This document shows positions 1 through 9,166 of a stretch of 64,000 bases of DNA, piece by piece. Location of the stretch: the NCBI GenBank assembly GCA_963820495.1, contig CAWGAF010000001.1, positions 496,001 through 560,000 of the forward strand, in the 5' to 3' direction. How positions within the stretch are numbered: the first letter of the stretch is position 1; each line of letters starts with the position of its first letter. This DNA comes from JBBIPA01 sp963820495. GTDB lineage: Bacteria > Chloroflexota > Dehalococcoidia > GIF9 > UBA5629. The position numbers were made by a program, and so were the translations under genes. The notes under the pieces were generated by a model that did not search any database, was not told the DNA's origin, and worked only from the letters and a program-made list of their open reading frames with translations.

Positions 1-739
1 GTATTTTTTCCAGCCAGGTAGCCAAACCATTGAAAACACCTATGCCGACTAATGCTATGAAACCCAGGTAGACAAAATTTCTATTCTTTAAAATTGTTCT
101 AATTCCACCCCAGCCAATCACTTCTTCTCGGGATTCAATTTCTCTAGGAGATATAGCAGGCCTGGGCCTGGCTATGACCATGAATAACAAAGCGCCGATA
201 AGCCCGATGATGCCGTAAATCCAGAGCATTGTGTGATAACCCATATTTTGCACCAGAGATGGTGTAGCTCCCAGTCCTACCATCATGCCAACGAACAGAG
301 CCAGCGAACCGAGTCCTACTGCTGTAGCCTCTTCCTTTTCAGGAAACCAGGTCATGGCAAGCTTGGTGACGCCATTGAGCACGAATGGCTGGCCTACAGC
401 GATACCTATTTGAGATATTAGCAGAACTGTGAAAGATTCAGGATTGATCAAGCGTACCATAGCAAAAACGCCTGTTAAAATCGCCCCAATGGCAATACCG
501 TATTTGAACCCTTTGCGGTCAATAATCAACCCAGCAGGCATTGTAAGTAATATCTGAACCAAAGGGAAAACCAGAGTCAGCCACATAATACTACTGGCTG
601 ATATGCTCAAACGCTCCTCCATATAGGTGGTGATAGCGGCAAAATTCAGCCAGTATAGCTGTGTCAGGGCAGCAACAATCATGTACGCAAATAAAACAAC
701 CCATCGATACCTGTATACACGCTGGTTATTCATTGTCAT
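1..739 (-). CDS. MFS transporter, C-terminus cut by window edge
   Basis: Reading the minus strand from the ATG at 739 gives an open frame that runs off the left edge of the window, so the gene is partial. The protein begins MTMNNQRVYRYRWVVLFAY and continues with alternating hydrophobic helices. A glycine/proline-rich stretch (PAGLIIDRKGFKYG, residues about 65-80) matches the loop 2-3 signature of the major facilitator superfamily, and about 7 helices are visible. It would sit in the inner membrane as a secondary transporter; the substrate cannot be read. It is followed on the same strand by an iron alcohol dehydrogenase and a second MFS gene, so it may belong to a catabolic cluster. A second in-frame ATG at 733 is an alternative start. 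Confidence 0.8.
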   Translation of the reverse strand, partial: MTMNNQRVYRYRWVVLFAYMIVAALTQLYWLNFAAITTYMEERLSISASSIMWLTLVFPLVQILLTMPAGLIIDRKGFKYGIAIGAILTGVFAMVRLINPESFTVLLISQIGIAVGQPFVLNGVTKLAMTWFPEKEEATAVGLGSLALFVGMMVGLGATPSLVQNMGYHTMLWIYGIIGLIGALLFMVIARPRPAISPREIESREEVIGWGGIRTILKNRNFVYLGFIALVGIGVFNGLATWLEKI

Positions 740-780
740 CGTCTAACCTACCTTTCACACTAATTTACTGGGGTACAGGC

Positions 781-1983
781 CTACTCCAATTCCCAGTCTT
801 CCAACGAAGCTTCGCACATGCCTGCAATATCTTCGTCTGTCACTTTTCTCAGGTTATATTCCAGGAATGGAGGAGAAAATCTTCTGGCTTCCTTTATAAC
901 TTCGGGAATTTGCTCTCTGCTAAGATTAGCTGGTTCAAATTTTCTAGGAAAATCCAGATCAATAAGCAATAGTTTAACCCGCCGTAGAAATAGGCTGGCT
1001 AACTCGGAGATAGTTTTATACTGCGATTTCTCACCCAGAATAATTGCCATTTCAGCGAATTTCTGCTGGCAAACCAGCATGTTGAACTCTATGGCATGTG
1101 GCAGAAATATACCACATTTGTAACCATGTGGCCCTTTTAGACTAAAACAAACCCCTCCAAGACCATGAATAATACCCAGACCGGCGTTTTCTCCAGCGAC
1201 CATGGCTAGAGTGCAACCAAGCTGCTGATTCAGTTTAGCTTCTATGTCATCGGTCAGAGTAGCCTCTTTTAAATTGGTCATAATAATCTTGATCGCACCA
1301 AAAGCCAAAGTATCCGTGAGAGGGGTGCTCCTGGTACTCCACAGAGCTTCCACCGCATGGGTAAGAGCATCTATACCACCGAAGGTCATCGGCCAACGAG
1401 GGCATGTTTTCAGTAGCAATGGATCCAGGATAGAAACGCGCGGTGAAACATATTCACCCCCAATGCCAAATTCCCTTTGATACTCATAATCAAGAACTGG
1501 AAATCCTGGTGATACATCTGACCCAGAACCTGCCGTAGTGGGCAGGCAAACGATAGGCAACGGTGGTACCTTGGCTTTATTCCATCCCTCTAATGCGCGA
1601 ATATCTTTCACGTTGTTAGTCACTTCCAGGGCAGCGCCTTTAGCAGCACATATGGGACTACCACCCCCAACAACAACAATCCCGTTACAAACAGATTTCT
1701 TTATCCTTAAGGATATCCTATGTATGACGTTAACATCGGCATTTTCCTGTACTTCATCGAAAACTTCATAATCTACTTTGCTTTTGGAGAGGGAATTCTG
1801 CACGACTTCTAGAAGCCCAGCCTGACGAACTCCATTGTCGGTGACGATTAAGGCTTTAGAAATGCCCTGTTTAACAGCTTCTCCACCAGTTAGTTCGGTG
1901 CTCCCGATGCCATGATATACCACTGTTTTGAAGATAAACTGGGAAGTCCCCTGTGTAACCAATCCGATCTTAGCTTGACTCAT
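781..1983 (-). CDS. Iron-containing alcohol dehydrogenase family protein
   Basis: 400 residues, the usual length for the Fe-ADH family (PF00465), which performs NAD(P)H-dependent alcohol/aldehyde interconversion in the cytoplasm. Visible are the nucleotide-binding stretch VVGGGSPICAAKG (about residues 104-116), LPTTAGSGSDV, the metal-site motif GGIDALTHAVEAL, and the later histidines in GIIHGLGG and KGPHG, so all expected metal ligands appear present. The GGGSPID signature has Cys in place of the usual Asp, which may alter cofactor use. It lies between two MFS transporter genes on the same strand, suggesting uptake and oxidation or reduction of a shared substrate. The specific substrate cannot be inferred. 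Confidence 0.88.
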   Translation of the reverse strand: MSQAKIGLVTQGTSQFIFKTVVYHGIGSTELTGGEAVKQGISKALIVTDNGVRQAGLLEVVQNSLSKSKVDYEVFDEVQENADVNVIHRISLRIKKSVCNGIVVVGGGSPICAAKGAALEVTNNVKDIRALEGWNKAKVPPLPIVCLPTTAGSGSDVSPGFPVLDYEYQREFGIGGEYVSPRVSILDPLLLKTCPRWPMTFGGIDALTHAVEALWSTRSTPLTDTLAFGAIKIIMTNLKEATLTDDIEAKLNQQLGCTLAMVAGENAGLGIIHGLGGVCFSLKGPHGYKCGIFLPHAIEFNMLVCQQKFAEMAIILGEKSQYKTISELASLFLRRVKLLLIDLDFPRKFEPANLSREQIPEVIKEARRFSPPFLEYNLRKVTDEDIAGMCEASLEDWELE

Positions 1984-2060
1984 TGCAACCTCCTCTATTT
2001 ACACTATTAGGGTAAAGGCAGTTAGTGAACCGACTTTATTTTGATCTGCCCTAAATTATG

Positions 2061-3278
2061 TTAACCTTGCTCTGGATTAAAGGCACCAGGGGATTGAGCC
2101 AGTGGCAGCCTCTTCTTGCCTATCGCTATAGCTGTGATTGGTATTATTAGAGCAATGATGCCAGCTACTATAAAAGTAGCATTTAGATTCAGCCCTGTAA
2201 GGGTAAATACCAGTCCCATCACCAGAGGTGCACTGGCCATTCCCACATTTACCATTGTACCGAATATCGCCATAAAACCTGCTCTATGCTGCGGAGGAGT
2301 CGTACTGGACGCTATAATGATCATGCTGGGTAAGATTAATCCCTGAGCTATTCCCAGTATAACGGTTGGCAATAGAAGCAGCCACAGATTTGTTAATACC
2401 GGGATAATAAACATAGCTAAAGCATACAAACCAAAAGCGACCACTATCAGCAAAGTCGCCAAGAATCTTTTATTAAGCATTCCCAGCCGGGAAGAGGTAA
2501 TAGCAATGATGAGTCCCATGACAGAAACAAATAACCCGATGGTAAAGGGAGATACTTGAAAACGATTCTCTAATAGGAGACCAAAATAAGTAAGATAAGC
2601 CCCGTAAAAAAGGACGTAGGTTATTATTGCCGCCAAAAAGAGCCACAGCACTTTTAGACTTTTTAAATAATGAAGGGTATCTCCTAAGTATTGCTTAAAA
2701 GTCTGCCGATTATTTGGTTCAGGATAGTGTAAATAAAGCTGGGTAATAATCCCTAAAGGTATGTTTAGGAACAAAGGTAGGAAGGTATAATTCCAGGCTA
2801 TACTTGCTAGCGCCCCACCCAGTACGGGATAGATGATATAACCTACATAGTTAATAGTATTATTAAGCCCCATAGCCTCAGCCCGCCGCTGTCCCGCAAA
2901 AATATCTCCGATAATAACAAGGCTTGTATTAAATAGTGCGGCACCACCTATCCCCTGCACCAACCGTAGTATCAGAATGATATTGAAGTCATTGGTAAAC
3001 GCACAACTACCCCCAGCTATGCCAAACAGGAATATAGAGGGCACGAGAACTCTTTTCCTTCCGAATCGGTCAGCCATAATCCCGCTTAACGGCGATATAA
3101 TAATGGCAGGAATAGTAATGGCAGTAATAAGTAACCCTATGGATTGCTCGGCAACACCGAGTGCCTGTACCATCTTGGGGAATGCCGGAGCTATCAAGGC
3201 TACCATCATGAACCCCAGAAAACTGGCGATGGAAGCTATTTGAAAATTCCGATCCCGGTATACAGCGATTTTGGCCAT
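2061..3278 (-). CDS. MFS transporter
   Basis: 405 residues with about 12 hydrophobic segments and the MFS loop motif GIMADRFGRKRVL near residues 65-77. The second half repeats the arrangement (RLGMLNKRF near residue 255). This is an inner-membrane secondary transporter of the drug:H+ antiporter or sugar-transporter type; the substrate is unknown. It lies 77 bp upstream, in the transcriptional sense, of the iron alcohol dehydrogenase gene and on the same strand, so co-transcription is possible. The protein ends in a short charged tail (KKRLPLAQSPGAFNPEQG). No resistance-specific motif is evident. Confidence 0.85.
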   Translation of the reverse strand: MAKIAVYRDRNFQIASIASFLGFMMVALIAPAFPKMVQALGVAEQSIGLLITAITIPAIIISPLSGIMADRFGRKRVLVPSIFLFGIAGGSCAFTNDFNIILILRLVQGIGGAALFNTSLVIIGDIFAGQRRAEAMGLNNTINYVGYIIYPVLGGALASIAWNYTFLPLFLNIPLGIITQLYLHYPEPNNRQTFKQYLGDTLHYLKSLKVLWLFLAAIITYVLFYGAYLTYFGLLLENRFQVSPFTIGLFVSVMGLIIAITSSRLGMLNKRFLATLLIVVAFGLYALAMFIIPVLTNLWLLLLPTVILGIAQGLILPSMIIIASSTTPPQHRAGFMAIFGTMVNVGMASAPLVMGLVFTLTGLNLNATFIVAGIIALIIPITAIAIGKKRLPLAQSPGAFNPEQG

Positions 3279-3513
3279 ATCTTTTAGTTCACAGAGTTTA
3301 TTGATTAATGTTATCTGCCAGCAAGGAATCGTATATTATCATTGCTTGAGATCGGCATAAAGGTAATCATAGAGAGTTTCTTATCTAGCCGCATAATTGT
3401 ATCACTTTATAAGCTAGAGTTTCACTACAGAGTGATTGACATATAATGATAGGCAGTTAGTTATTGTTTTTAATTGCATTTAATAATTTTAATCAACACA
3501 AGCTTTACTAGTC

Positions 3514-4266
3514 TTATTGGGCTAAGAAGCCTCCATCCACAAACAGAGTGTGTCCAGTAACGAAGTCAGACTCATCTGATGCCAAATATATAGCCGCAGC
3601 AGCAATTTCTTCTGGCTGTGCTACTCTCCCGAGTGGGATTTCCCTAATTATCGATTGAAATAACTCAGCATCATCCAGCTCAGGTTTTGACATAGGAGTC
3701 TCGGTACAAGCTGGACCAATAGCATTCACATTGATCTTGTGGGGTGCAAGTTCAAGAGCCATAGCCTTTGTCAGATTAATAATGCCAGCCTTTGAGACAC
3801 AGTAGACACATGCATTCCGATACCCCACTGCCCCCCAATTAGAAGCTATATTGACTATTTTCCCCTTTCCCTGCTTGAGCATAACAGGTAGTACACGCTG
3901 TGTAGCGAAAAAAAGCCCCCTCAGGTTTACGTCAATTACAGTGTCCCATTCAGCTTCCGTTACTTCGAGTACTGATTTGAATAAGTTTACACCGGCATCG
4001 TTCACCAGGATATCTATTTTGCCAAAATAGTCGACCGCTGCAGAAACCATCCTTCCAAGCTCAGAAATCTTCGATACGTCGATCTGGATAGCTAATGACT
4101 TACGTCCAATCTTTTCAACCTCCCGAGCAGTTGCCTGCGCTCCAGTAAAATTCTTGTCAGCGATGCATACATCTGCCTGCTCCTGAGCAAATGCCAAGGC
4201 TATCGCCTTGCCTATTCCAGAGGCACCCCCAGTAATAAGTGCAACTTTATTCTCTAATCTCCCCAT
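3514..4266 (-). CDS. SDR family oxidoreductase (FabG-like)
   Basis: 250 residues, typical of classical short-chain dehydrogenases. The Rossmann motif TGGASGIGKAIA is at about residues 13-24, with NDAGVN (usually NNAG) at about 88-93, an active-site serine in NIASNWG, and the catalytic pair YCVSK at about 155-159. The C-terminal G-TLFVDGG pattern is also canonical. It is expected to be a cytoplasmic NAD(P)-dependent alcohol or 3-oxoacyl dehydrogenase. Clustering with an iron alcohol dehydrogenase and two transporters suggests a catabolic alcohol or ketone pathway. A role in fatty-acid synthesis is possible but no other fab gene is nearby. Confidence 0.9.
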   Translation of the reverse strand: MGRLENKVALITGGASGIGKAIALAFAQEQADVCIADKNFTGAQATAREVEKIGRKSLAIQIDVSKISELGRMVSAAVDYFGKIDILVNDAGVNLFKSVLEVTEAEWDTVIDVNLRGLFFATQRVLPVMLKQGKGKIVNIASNWGAVGYRNACVYCVSKAGIINLTKAMALELAPHKINVNAIGPACTETPMSKPELDDAELFQSIIREIPLGRVAQPEEIAAAAIYLASDESDFVTGHTLFVDGGFLAQ

Positions 4267-4379
4267 TTTGTTACTCCTTCCATTAGTACAACCAGCCGGC
4301 TATATCTCGTCGAGTGTTAAAGCAAAGTTACCAATTTCATCTGATATTTATTGTTAATAAACTGGTGATTAAAGAATTT

Positions 4380-5462
4380 TCAAGCATTTTGATTATTTGC
4401 CTCAGTGCAATTCTCTGGCCAGACTTGTACACCGCGATAAGGCTCACTCCGTGGTCCCACCATAACATTGTCACCCAATACACAATCTTCAAGGTCAAGA
4501 TGGCTTTCAACATAACTATGAGCACCTATCAAGCAGTTCTTCAGCACTGATTCCTCTGCTATTTTCGCTCCACGCCACAATACCGATCCGTCTATGACAA
4601 CATTACTAGAGATATCACAATGCGGGCCTAGCACGGCAGGCCCCTTAATTCGAGAGTTCCTATCTATGGTACATCCTTCAGCAATCAAAACTGGGCCTTC
4701 TATCTGAACAGTAGGATGTATTCGACTTTCCCCCTCTATCCTTACTCCGTAATCTGGTTGCGCTTGCAACAAATCATGATGTACTTTCAAATACTTTTCC
4801 AATGTGCCGATATCAATCCAGTAAGCGTTGGATTTGTAGCCCAAAATGGGTTCACTTGCATCAAGCAACCATGGGAAAAGCTGACGTTCGAACATGCAAT
4901 GAGTTGAGGATGACACAAGCTTTAACACATCCGGCTCTACAACATAGATGCCAGCGTTTATCATGTTTGTAGTAACCTCATCCCACGATGGCTTCTCGAC
5001 AAATCGCTTCACCATATTTTTCTCATCAGTTTCTACCACACCGTAAATTGTAGGATTATCCACCGGCGTGAGTGCTATACTAACCTTCGGTTTGATTTCT
5101 TTATGCCACTTAATCATGTCTGATAGGTCTATCTCGGTGATAATGTCACCATTAAAAACGATAAAAGTATCGTCCAATAACTGCTCGGCGTTTTTCACCG
5201 CTCCGGCTGTGCCCAGAGGGGATTCTTCTATAACATAAGTGAGTTGAATACCAAGACGTGAGCCATCACCAATAGCTTCCTTGATAGGGTCTGGGTTATA
5301 ACCCATAGCCAGAACAACAGTATCTACGGAATGCCTCTTTAAATAGAGCAAAAGATGCTCCAGGAATGGCTTGTTTAAGACAGGTACTACTGCTTTAGGT
5401 ATATTACAGGTCAGTGGGCGCAACCTGGTTCCTTGCCCACCGATAAGAATAACTGCTTTCAT
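4380..5462 (-). CDS. Sugar-phosphate nucleotidyltransferase (mannose-1-phosphate guanylyltransferase-like)
   Basis: 360 residues. The N-terminal nucleotidyltransferase domain opens with the signature GGQGTRLRPLT, followed by PKAVVPVLNKPFLEH and the metal-binding NGDIITE (about residue 106). From about residue 250 the chain turns into hexapeptide repeats (for example GPAVLGPHCDISSNVVIDGS), a left-handed beta-helix as in ManC/GmppB-type and glucose-1-phosphate transferases. It should make an NDP-sugar for cell-surface glycans. The exact base and sugar cannot be assigned by eye. It is monocistronic here, facing away from the plus-strand gene at 5667. Confidence 0.87.
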   Translation of the reverse strand: MKAVILIGGQGTRLRPLTCNIPKAVVPVLNKPFLEHLLLYLKRHSVDTVVLAMGYNPDPIKEAIGDGSRLGIQLTYVIEESPLGTAGAVKNAEQLLDDTFIVFNGDIITEIDLSDMIKWHKEIKPKVSIALTPVDNPTIYGVVETDEKNMVKRFVEKPSWDEVTTNMINAGIYVVEPDVLKLVSSSTHCMFERQLFPWLLDASEPILGYKSNAYWIDIGTLEKYLKVHHDLLQAQPDYGVRIEGESRIHPTVQIEGPVLIAEGCTIDRNSRIKGPAVLGPHCDISSNVVIDGSVLWRGAKIAEESVLKNCLIGAHSYVESHLDLEDCVLGDNVMVGPRSEPYRGVQVWPENCTEANNQNA

Positions 5463-5623
5463 TGTTCAGTTTCATTCCCATGCCGAGTATGGCTATAGAA
5501 ATTCTCCGATAAGTTCCAATAGTAAATATTTTTAAACATTATATCATTCCTATAGCCCTTGTCGAGCATATACGCCCGGCATTTTCAGCCATTCGGTTGA
5601 CCAGTATTGCCTGCAATGATAAT

Positions 5624-5649
5624 ATAATGAGTGAGCACTCACTCATTAT
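5624..5649. promoter_or_regulatory. Perfect palindrome, TetR-type operator
   Basis: A perfect inverted repeat with 12-bp arms (ATAATGAGTGAG and its complement) around a 2-bp centre. GAGTGAG/CTCACTC cores are a common operator form for TetR-family repressors. It lies 17 bp before the ATG of the TetR-like gene at 5667, which is the expected position for autoregulation. It could also act on the divergent gene starting at 5462. Confidence 0.7.
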
Positions 5650-5666
5650 TCTGAGGATGATGGCGG

Positions 5667-6122
5667 ATGCCTCAACGGGGTAAGAAAGAGAGCTTAGCCA
5701 CAAGGAGAAAGCAGCAGACGCCGGAATCAACTGATGCCGATTTTCTTTCCACCATCATCGCAGATAATCTCCATGTGAACTTTAAAAATGTTGAAGTTCT
5801 GCTATTGCTAATCAGCGAGATTCAACGCGACCCAGAACTACGCCAGCAATACCTTGACCAAGTAATACAACCAGCCCTGAAGCTACTGGAAAAATATTTG
5901 AAATCGAGAGTACCCAAGAATGTTTTTCGACGGCTGAATACCACGGTGGCTGCCCGTACATTCCTGGGCATGATAGTAGGCTTATCGCTGTTGTACCGGC
6001 TCGAAAGAGAAAAAGGAGTGTTAAGCAAAATACCTATTCGGGAATTGGTATCGGAAGTAGCCAAACCGGTTCTGGAAGGAATTCAAATCAAGCAGGTAGC
6101 AGGTGAAGCCTGCTCCGGCTGA
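5667..6122 (+). CDS. TetR-like protein lacking the HTH domain
   Basis: 151 residues. The first ~17 residues (MPQRGKKESLATRRKQQ) look like the arm that precedes the helix-turn-helix of TetR regulators. The next residues jump directly to sequence resembling the C-terminal ligand/dimerisation domain (helices such as NVEVLLLLISEIQRDPELRQ and TFLGMIVGLSLLYRLEREKG). The ~45-residue DNA-binding helix-turn-helix expected between them is absent, and no other frame supplies it. The protein could therefore dimerise but should not bind DNA by itself. The family assignment rests on overall pattern and on the TetR-type palindrome just upstream. An in-frame internal deletion is the simplest explanation. Confidence 0.6.
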   Translation: MPQRGKKESLATRRKQQTPESTDADFLSTIIADNLHVNFKNVEVLLLLISEIQRDPELRQQYLDQVIQPALKLLEKYLKSRVPKNVFRRLNTTVAARTFLGMIVGLSLLYRLEREKGVLSKIPIRELVSEVAKPVLEGIQIKQVAGEACSG

Positions 6123-6138
6123 GATCATTGGCAGAAAC

Positions 6139-7011
6139 ATGGTAAACGTAGTTATTGTTACTGACAGCACAGTATGCTTGCCCCCAGAATTAGTGAAAAA
6201 ATATGGGATTGAAATCGTGCCCATGGAATTTATCCACGAGGGTAAAGTGTATCGTGACGGGATAGATATGAGCCCAACCCAGTTTTACCAACTCCTATCT
6301 CGGTCAAGCAAGTTACCCACTACATCAGCTCCATCAATAGGAACTTATTTTGAAGTTTTTAAAAGGGTAGCCCAAAAAGCCAGGTCTATCTTAGTGATTG
6401 CTCCTTCTGCCAAATTTAGCCATGCCTTTGATTCTGCCAAAGCTGCGACGGAGATGAGTAAAGAGAAATTGCAAAATGCCGCCATAGAAGTGCTGGACTG
6501 TGGTACTGCTGCAGGCGCTCAGGGATTTGTAGTTCTAGCGGCAGCCAGAGCAGCATCCCTCGGAGACAGTCTATCGCATGTACTCGAAACTGCTCGTAAA
6601 CTGATGCCCAAAGTTCGTTTGGTTGCCTTTATTGATACCCTAAAGTATCTGGCTAAAGGAGGTAGGGTGCCACAAGTAGCCGCCTGGGCAAGTGCTTTGC
6701 TCAAAATTAAGCCTGTTTTTGAGCTTATGCCATTATCAGTAGGAGCCACTCCTCTGGATAAGGTCAGAACCAGAGTCAGGGCTATTGGGCGCCTCTTGGA
6801 ATTACTACGTCAGAGAACTGACAGGAAGCCGATGCATGCCATTGTCTTGCATACTAATGCTTTGAACGAAGCCGAGGACTTGAAAAAGCGTCTAACCTCA
6901 GAATTCAATTGCGTTGAAGTCTACGTGAGAGACTTTACTCCAGTCATGGGGGTGCACACAGGCCCTGGACTTCTGGGTATTGCCTTCTATTTCGATGAAC
7001 CGTCAGATTAA
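6139..7011 (+). CDS. DegV family fatty-acid-binding protein
   Basis: From the ATG at 6139 the protein is 290 residues (MVNVVIVTDSTVCLPPELV), matching the DegV/FakB start VxIVTDSTxxLP. An upstream in-frame GTG at 6103 would overlap the preceding gene and adds non-homologous residues, so 6139 is preferred. The DegV fold features are visible: TSAPSIGTYFEVF (about 60-72), the long D-rich central part, and the C-terminal HTGPGLLGIAF. FakB proteins bind fatty acids and present them to a FakA kinase for phospholipid synthesis; no fakA is in this window. It follows the TetR-like gene closely and precedes an alpha/beta hydrolase, so a lipid-related operon is plausible. Confidence 0.88.
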   Translation: MVNVVIVTDSTVCLPPELVKKYGIEIVPMEFIHEGKVYRDGIDMSPTQFYQLLSRSSKLPTTSAPSIGTYFEVFKRVAQKARSILVIAPSAKFSHAFDSAKAATEMSKEKLQNAAIEVLDCGTAAGAQGFVVLAAARAASLGDSLSHVLETARKLMPKVRLVAFIDTLKYLAKGGRVPQVAAWASALLKIKPVFELMPLSVGATPLDKVRTRVRAIGRLLELLRQRTDRKPMHAIVLHTNALNEAEDLKKRLTSEFNCVEVYVRDFTPVMGVHTGPGLLGIAFYFDEPSD

Positions 7012-7047
7012 AAGAAAAATGGAAAGGAAGAAGGATAGCTATAAAAG

Positions 7048-7740
7048 TTGGATGATCACAGTTACTGGACACAAGTACAAGGGCTTGATATTCACTATAA
7101 ACGTCTGGGCAAGGGTCAGCCCATAATTTTTATTCACGGTGCTGCCAACGATTGGCATGAGTGGGAAAAGAACCTGGCTTTTCTGGCTCAGAATTTCCAG
7201 GTATATGCCCTCGACCTACCTGGTTATGGTCAAAGTCAGCCCGCAGATGTGCCTATTTCGCCCGCCTGGGCTGCTTCCTTTTTGAGTGATTTCATGAAAG
7301 CTCTTGGCCTATCTAGTGCTCATATTATAGGGCATTCTTTGGGCGGAATGGTTGCATTGGTCTTGGCCCTAGACCATCCCGAAATGGTTAACAAGCTTGT
7401 CCTGGTTAATAGTGGCGGTCTGGGAGACCTTAGCCGACGAGGCTGGTTAATACTTCAGCTTACCAAGATTCCAAAAAAGCTGCTGGGGAAAGAAAAAAAC
7501 AAATATCTAAAAAGCACCAAGAACGACTGGATATTCATAAACCGTCTACCAGAAATAAAACCCAAGACAATGGTTATCTGGGGAGACAAGGACGTCTATC
7601 TGTCCGTATCACAAGCTAAGCTGGCACACAGCTTTATTCCTGATTGCAAATTGCACATTTTCCCACGCTGCGGTCACGCCCCACAAAGAGAAAGTGTAGA
7701 TGAATTCAATAACCTGATCTGCAAATTCCTCTCGGAGTAG
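7048..7740 (+). CDS. Alpha/beta hydrolase
   Basis: 230 residues starting at TTG, preceded by the purine-rich GGAAGAAGGA as ribosome binding site; no in-frame ATG lies near. The oxyanion stretch FIHGAANDWHEWE (about 27-39), the nucleophile elbow GHSLGGM (about 94-100), an acid in WGDKD (about 178) and the catalytic His in CGHAPQRE are all present and correctly ordered. The chain is short because the cap region between strand 6 and helix D is reduced. It belongs to the general esterase/lipase/dehalogenase-like superfamily; the substrate is unknown. The 36-bp gap after degV suggests co-transcription. Confidence 0.87.
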   Translation: MDDHSYWTQVQGLDIHYKRLGKGQPIIFIHGAANDWHEWEKNLAFLAQNFQVYALDLPGYGQSQPADVPISPAWAASFLSDFMKALGLSSAHIIGHSLGGMVALVLALDHPEMVNKLVLVNSGGLGDLSRRGWLILQLTKIPKKLLGKEKNKYLKSTKNDWIFINRLPEIKPKTMVIWGDKDVYLSVSQAKLAHSFIPDCKLHIFPRCGHAPQRESVDEFNNLICKFLSE

Positions 7741-7893
7741 TACCTTGTGTCTTTTCAGGAAACCTGACTTCTAAACTACTACTAAAACGCAAACCCCCTA
7801 CCTTTAAAGAGCTTATCACAAGCGCTTGCCACCTTGGGATGATAAAGAATACCATTTTTAATTATCTCCATAAGTAACTCTTTGAGGTATTGT

Positions 7894-9117
7894 TTAGCTT
7901 TTACAATTCAGTCTCTTGTTACCTATGTGACCATTTCGCACCATGCTTCGTTGTAATCGGCGCGGAGCGCTGCTGTATTTATCTGGCGCAGCAGACACCG
8001 TGTAATCAAAGCCTTGCAGTATCCGGCGCTCCAGTTTTGCCTTGAGAATAAGCTCAAGAGCTCGTACCATGGCTGTGTCCGCACTTGTCACAAATGTTAA
8101 CGCATCACCGTTTTTGTCAACCCGTCCTGTGCGGCCGATGCGATGAGTGTAGGCATCTGTGTTCTCTGGCATATCGTAATTAATGACGTGTGAAATACGC
8201 AAAACATCAATGCCGCGGGCTGCAATATCGGTCGCCACCAGAATTTTAACCGAGCCAGCACGGAAGCTGTCAATAGCAGCCTGACGTCTGTACTGAGACA
8301 GATTGCCTTGCAATGAGGTTGCTCTAAACCCCGCTCTTTTCAGTTGTTGCATTACGCGCTCAGTACGATGTTTGGTACGCGTAAAGACAAGTACTGACTT
8401 CGTTTCAGTACGCCGTAAGAGTTCTATCAGCAGCGCAGTCTTGAGATGTTGATTAACAGGGTACAGTGCGTGTGACACCGTGGTTGCCGGTACTGTGCGG
8501 CCAATTTGCACCAAGACCGGATTATGCAGGACATCTTCCACCAGACGGCGGATATCATCAGGCATGGTAGCCGAGAAAAGGAGTGTCTGGCGCTGTGTTA
8601 TCAGACACTTCAAAATACTCCGAATGTCTGGCAAAAAACCCATGTCAAACATCCGGTCCGCCTCATCGATGACAAGAATTTCCACATGTGATAAATCGAT
8701 TGTGCCCTTCCAGATGTGGTCTAACAGGCGGCCTGGACAGGCAACAGCTATTTCGATCCCACTGCGTAGTCCTTGTTTTTGTTGCTCCATGCTCGCCCCA
8801 CCGTAAATGGCGATACTCCGTAGCCCCGTTTGCTGTGCCAATTCACTAATAACCTCGCAAGTTTGCTCAGCCAATTCACGCGTGGGCGAGATTATGAGAG
8901 CACGGACCCGCTCCCTCGGACCCTGCAGTAGACGCTGCAAGATTGGCAGCACGAACGCGGCAGTTTTGCCGGTTCCGGTCTGTGCCAGACCAATGACATC
9001 ACGTCCCTGCATTATTGGGGGGATCGATTGAACTTGGATAGGTGTGGGCGCAGTATAGCCAAGCGCTCGTACACCATCCATAATGCTTGGATGAAAATTA
9101 AAGGTTTCAAAACTCAT
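7894..9117 (-). CDS. DEAD-box ATP-dependent RNA helicase
   Basis: 407 residues. All motifs are visible in order: Q motif (PTPIQ), motif I AQTGTGKT, Ia PTRELAEQ, II DEADR, III SAT, then in RecA domain 2 VFTRTKHRTE, ARGIDV and HRIGRTGR. It unwinds or remodels RNA duplexes in the cytoplasm using ATP. The C-terminal tail after about residue 370 is short and basic. Downstream on the same strand are an RRM RNA-binding protein, ribosomal protein S21 and a zinc-ribbon protein, which fits the RhlE/CsdA-like helicases involved in cold adaptation or ribosome assembly. Which subfamily it belongs to cannot be settled by eye. Confidence 0.95.
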   Translation of the reverse strand: MSFETFNFHPSIMDGVRALGYTAPTPIQVQSIPPIMQGRDVIGLAQTGTGKTAAFVLPILQRLLQGPRERVRALIISPTRELAEQTCEVISELAQQTGLRSIAIYGGASMEQQKQGLRSGIEIAVACPGRLLDHIWKGTIDLSHVEILVIDEADRMFDMGFLPDIRSILKCLITQRQTLLFSATMPDDIRRLVEDVLHNPVLVQIGRTVPATTVSHALYPVNQHLKTALLIELLRRTETKSVLVFTRTKHRTERVMQQLKRAGFRATSLQGNLSQYRRQAAIDSFRAGSVKILVATDIAARGIDVLRISHVINYDMPENTDAYTHRIGRTGRVDKNGDALTFVTSADTAMVRALELILKAKLERRILQGFDYTVSAAPDKYSSAPRRLQRSMVRNGHIGNKRLNCKS

Positions 9118-9166
9118 TAAAATTAAAACTCCTTAGTAAAATATGATAAAACAATATATCTCCGAC

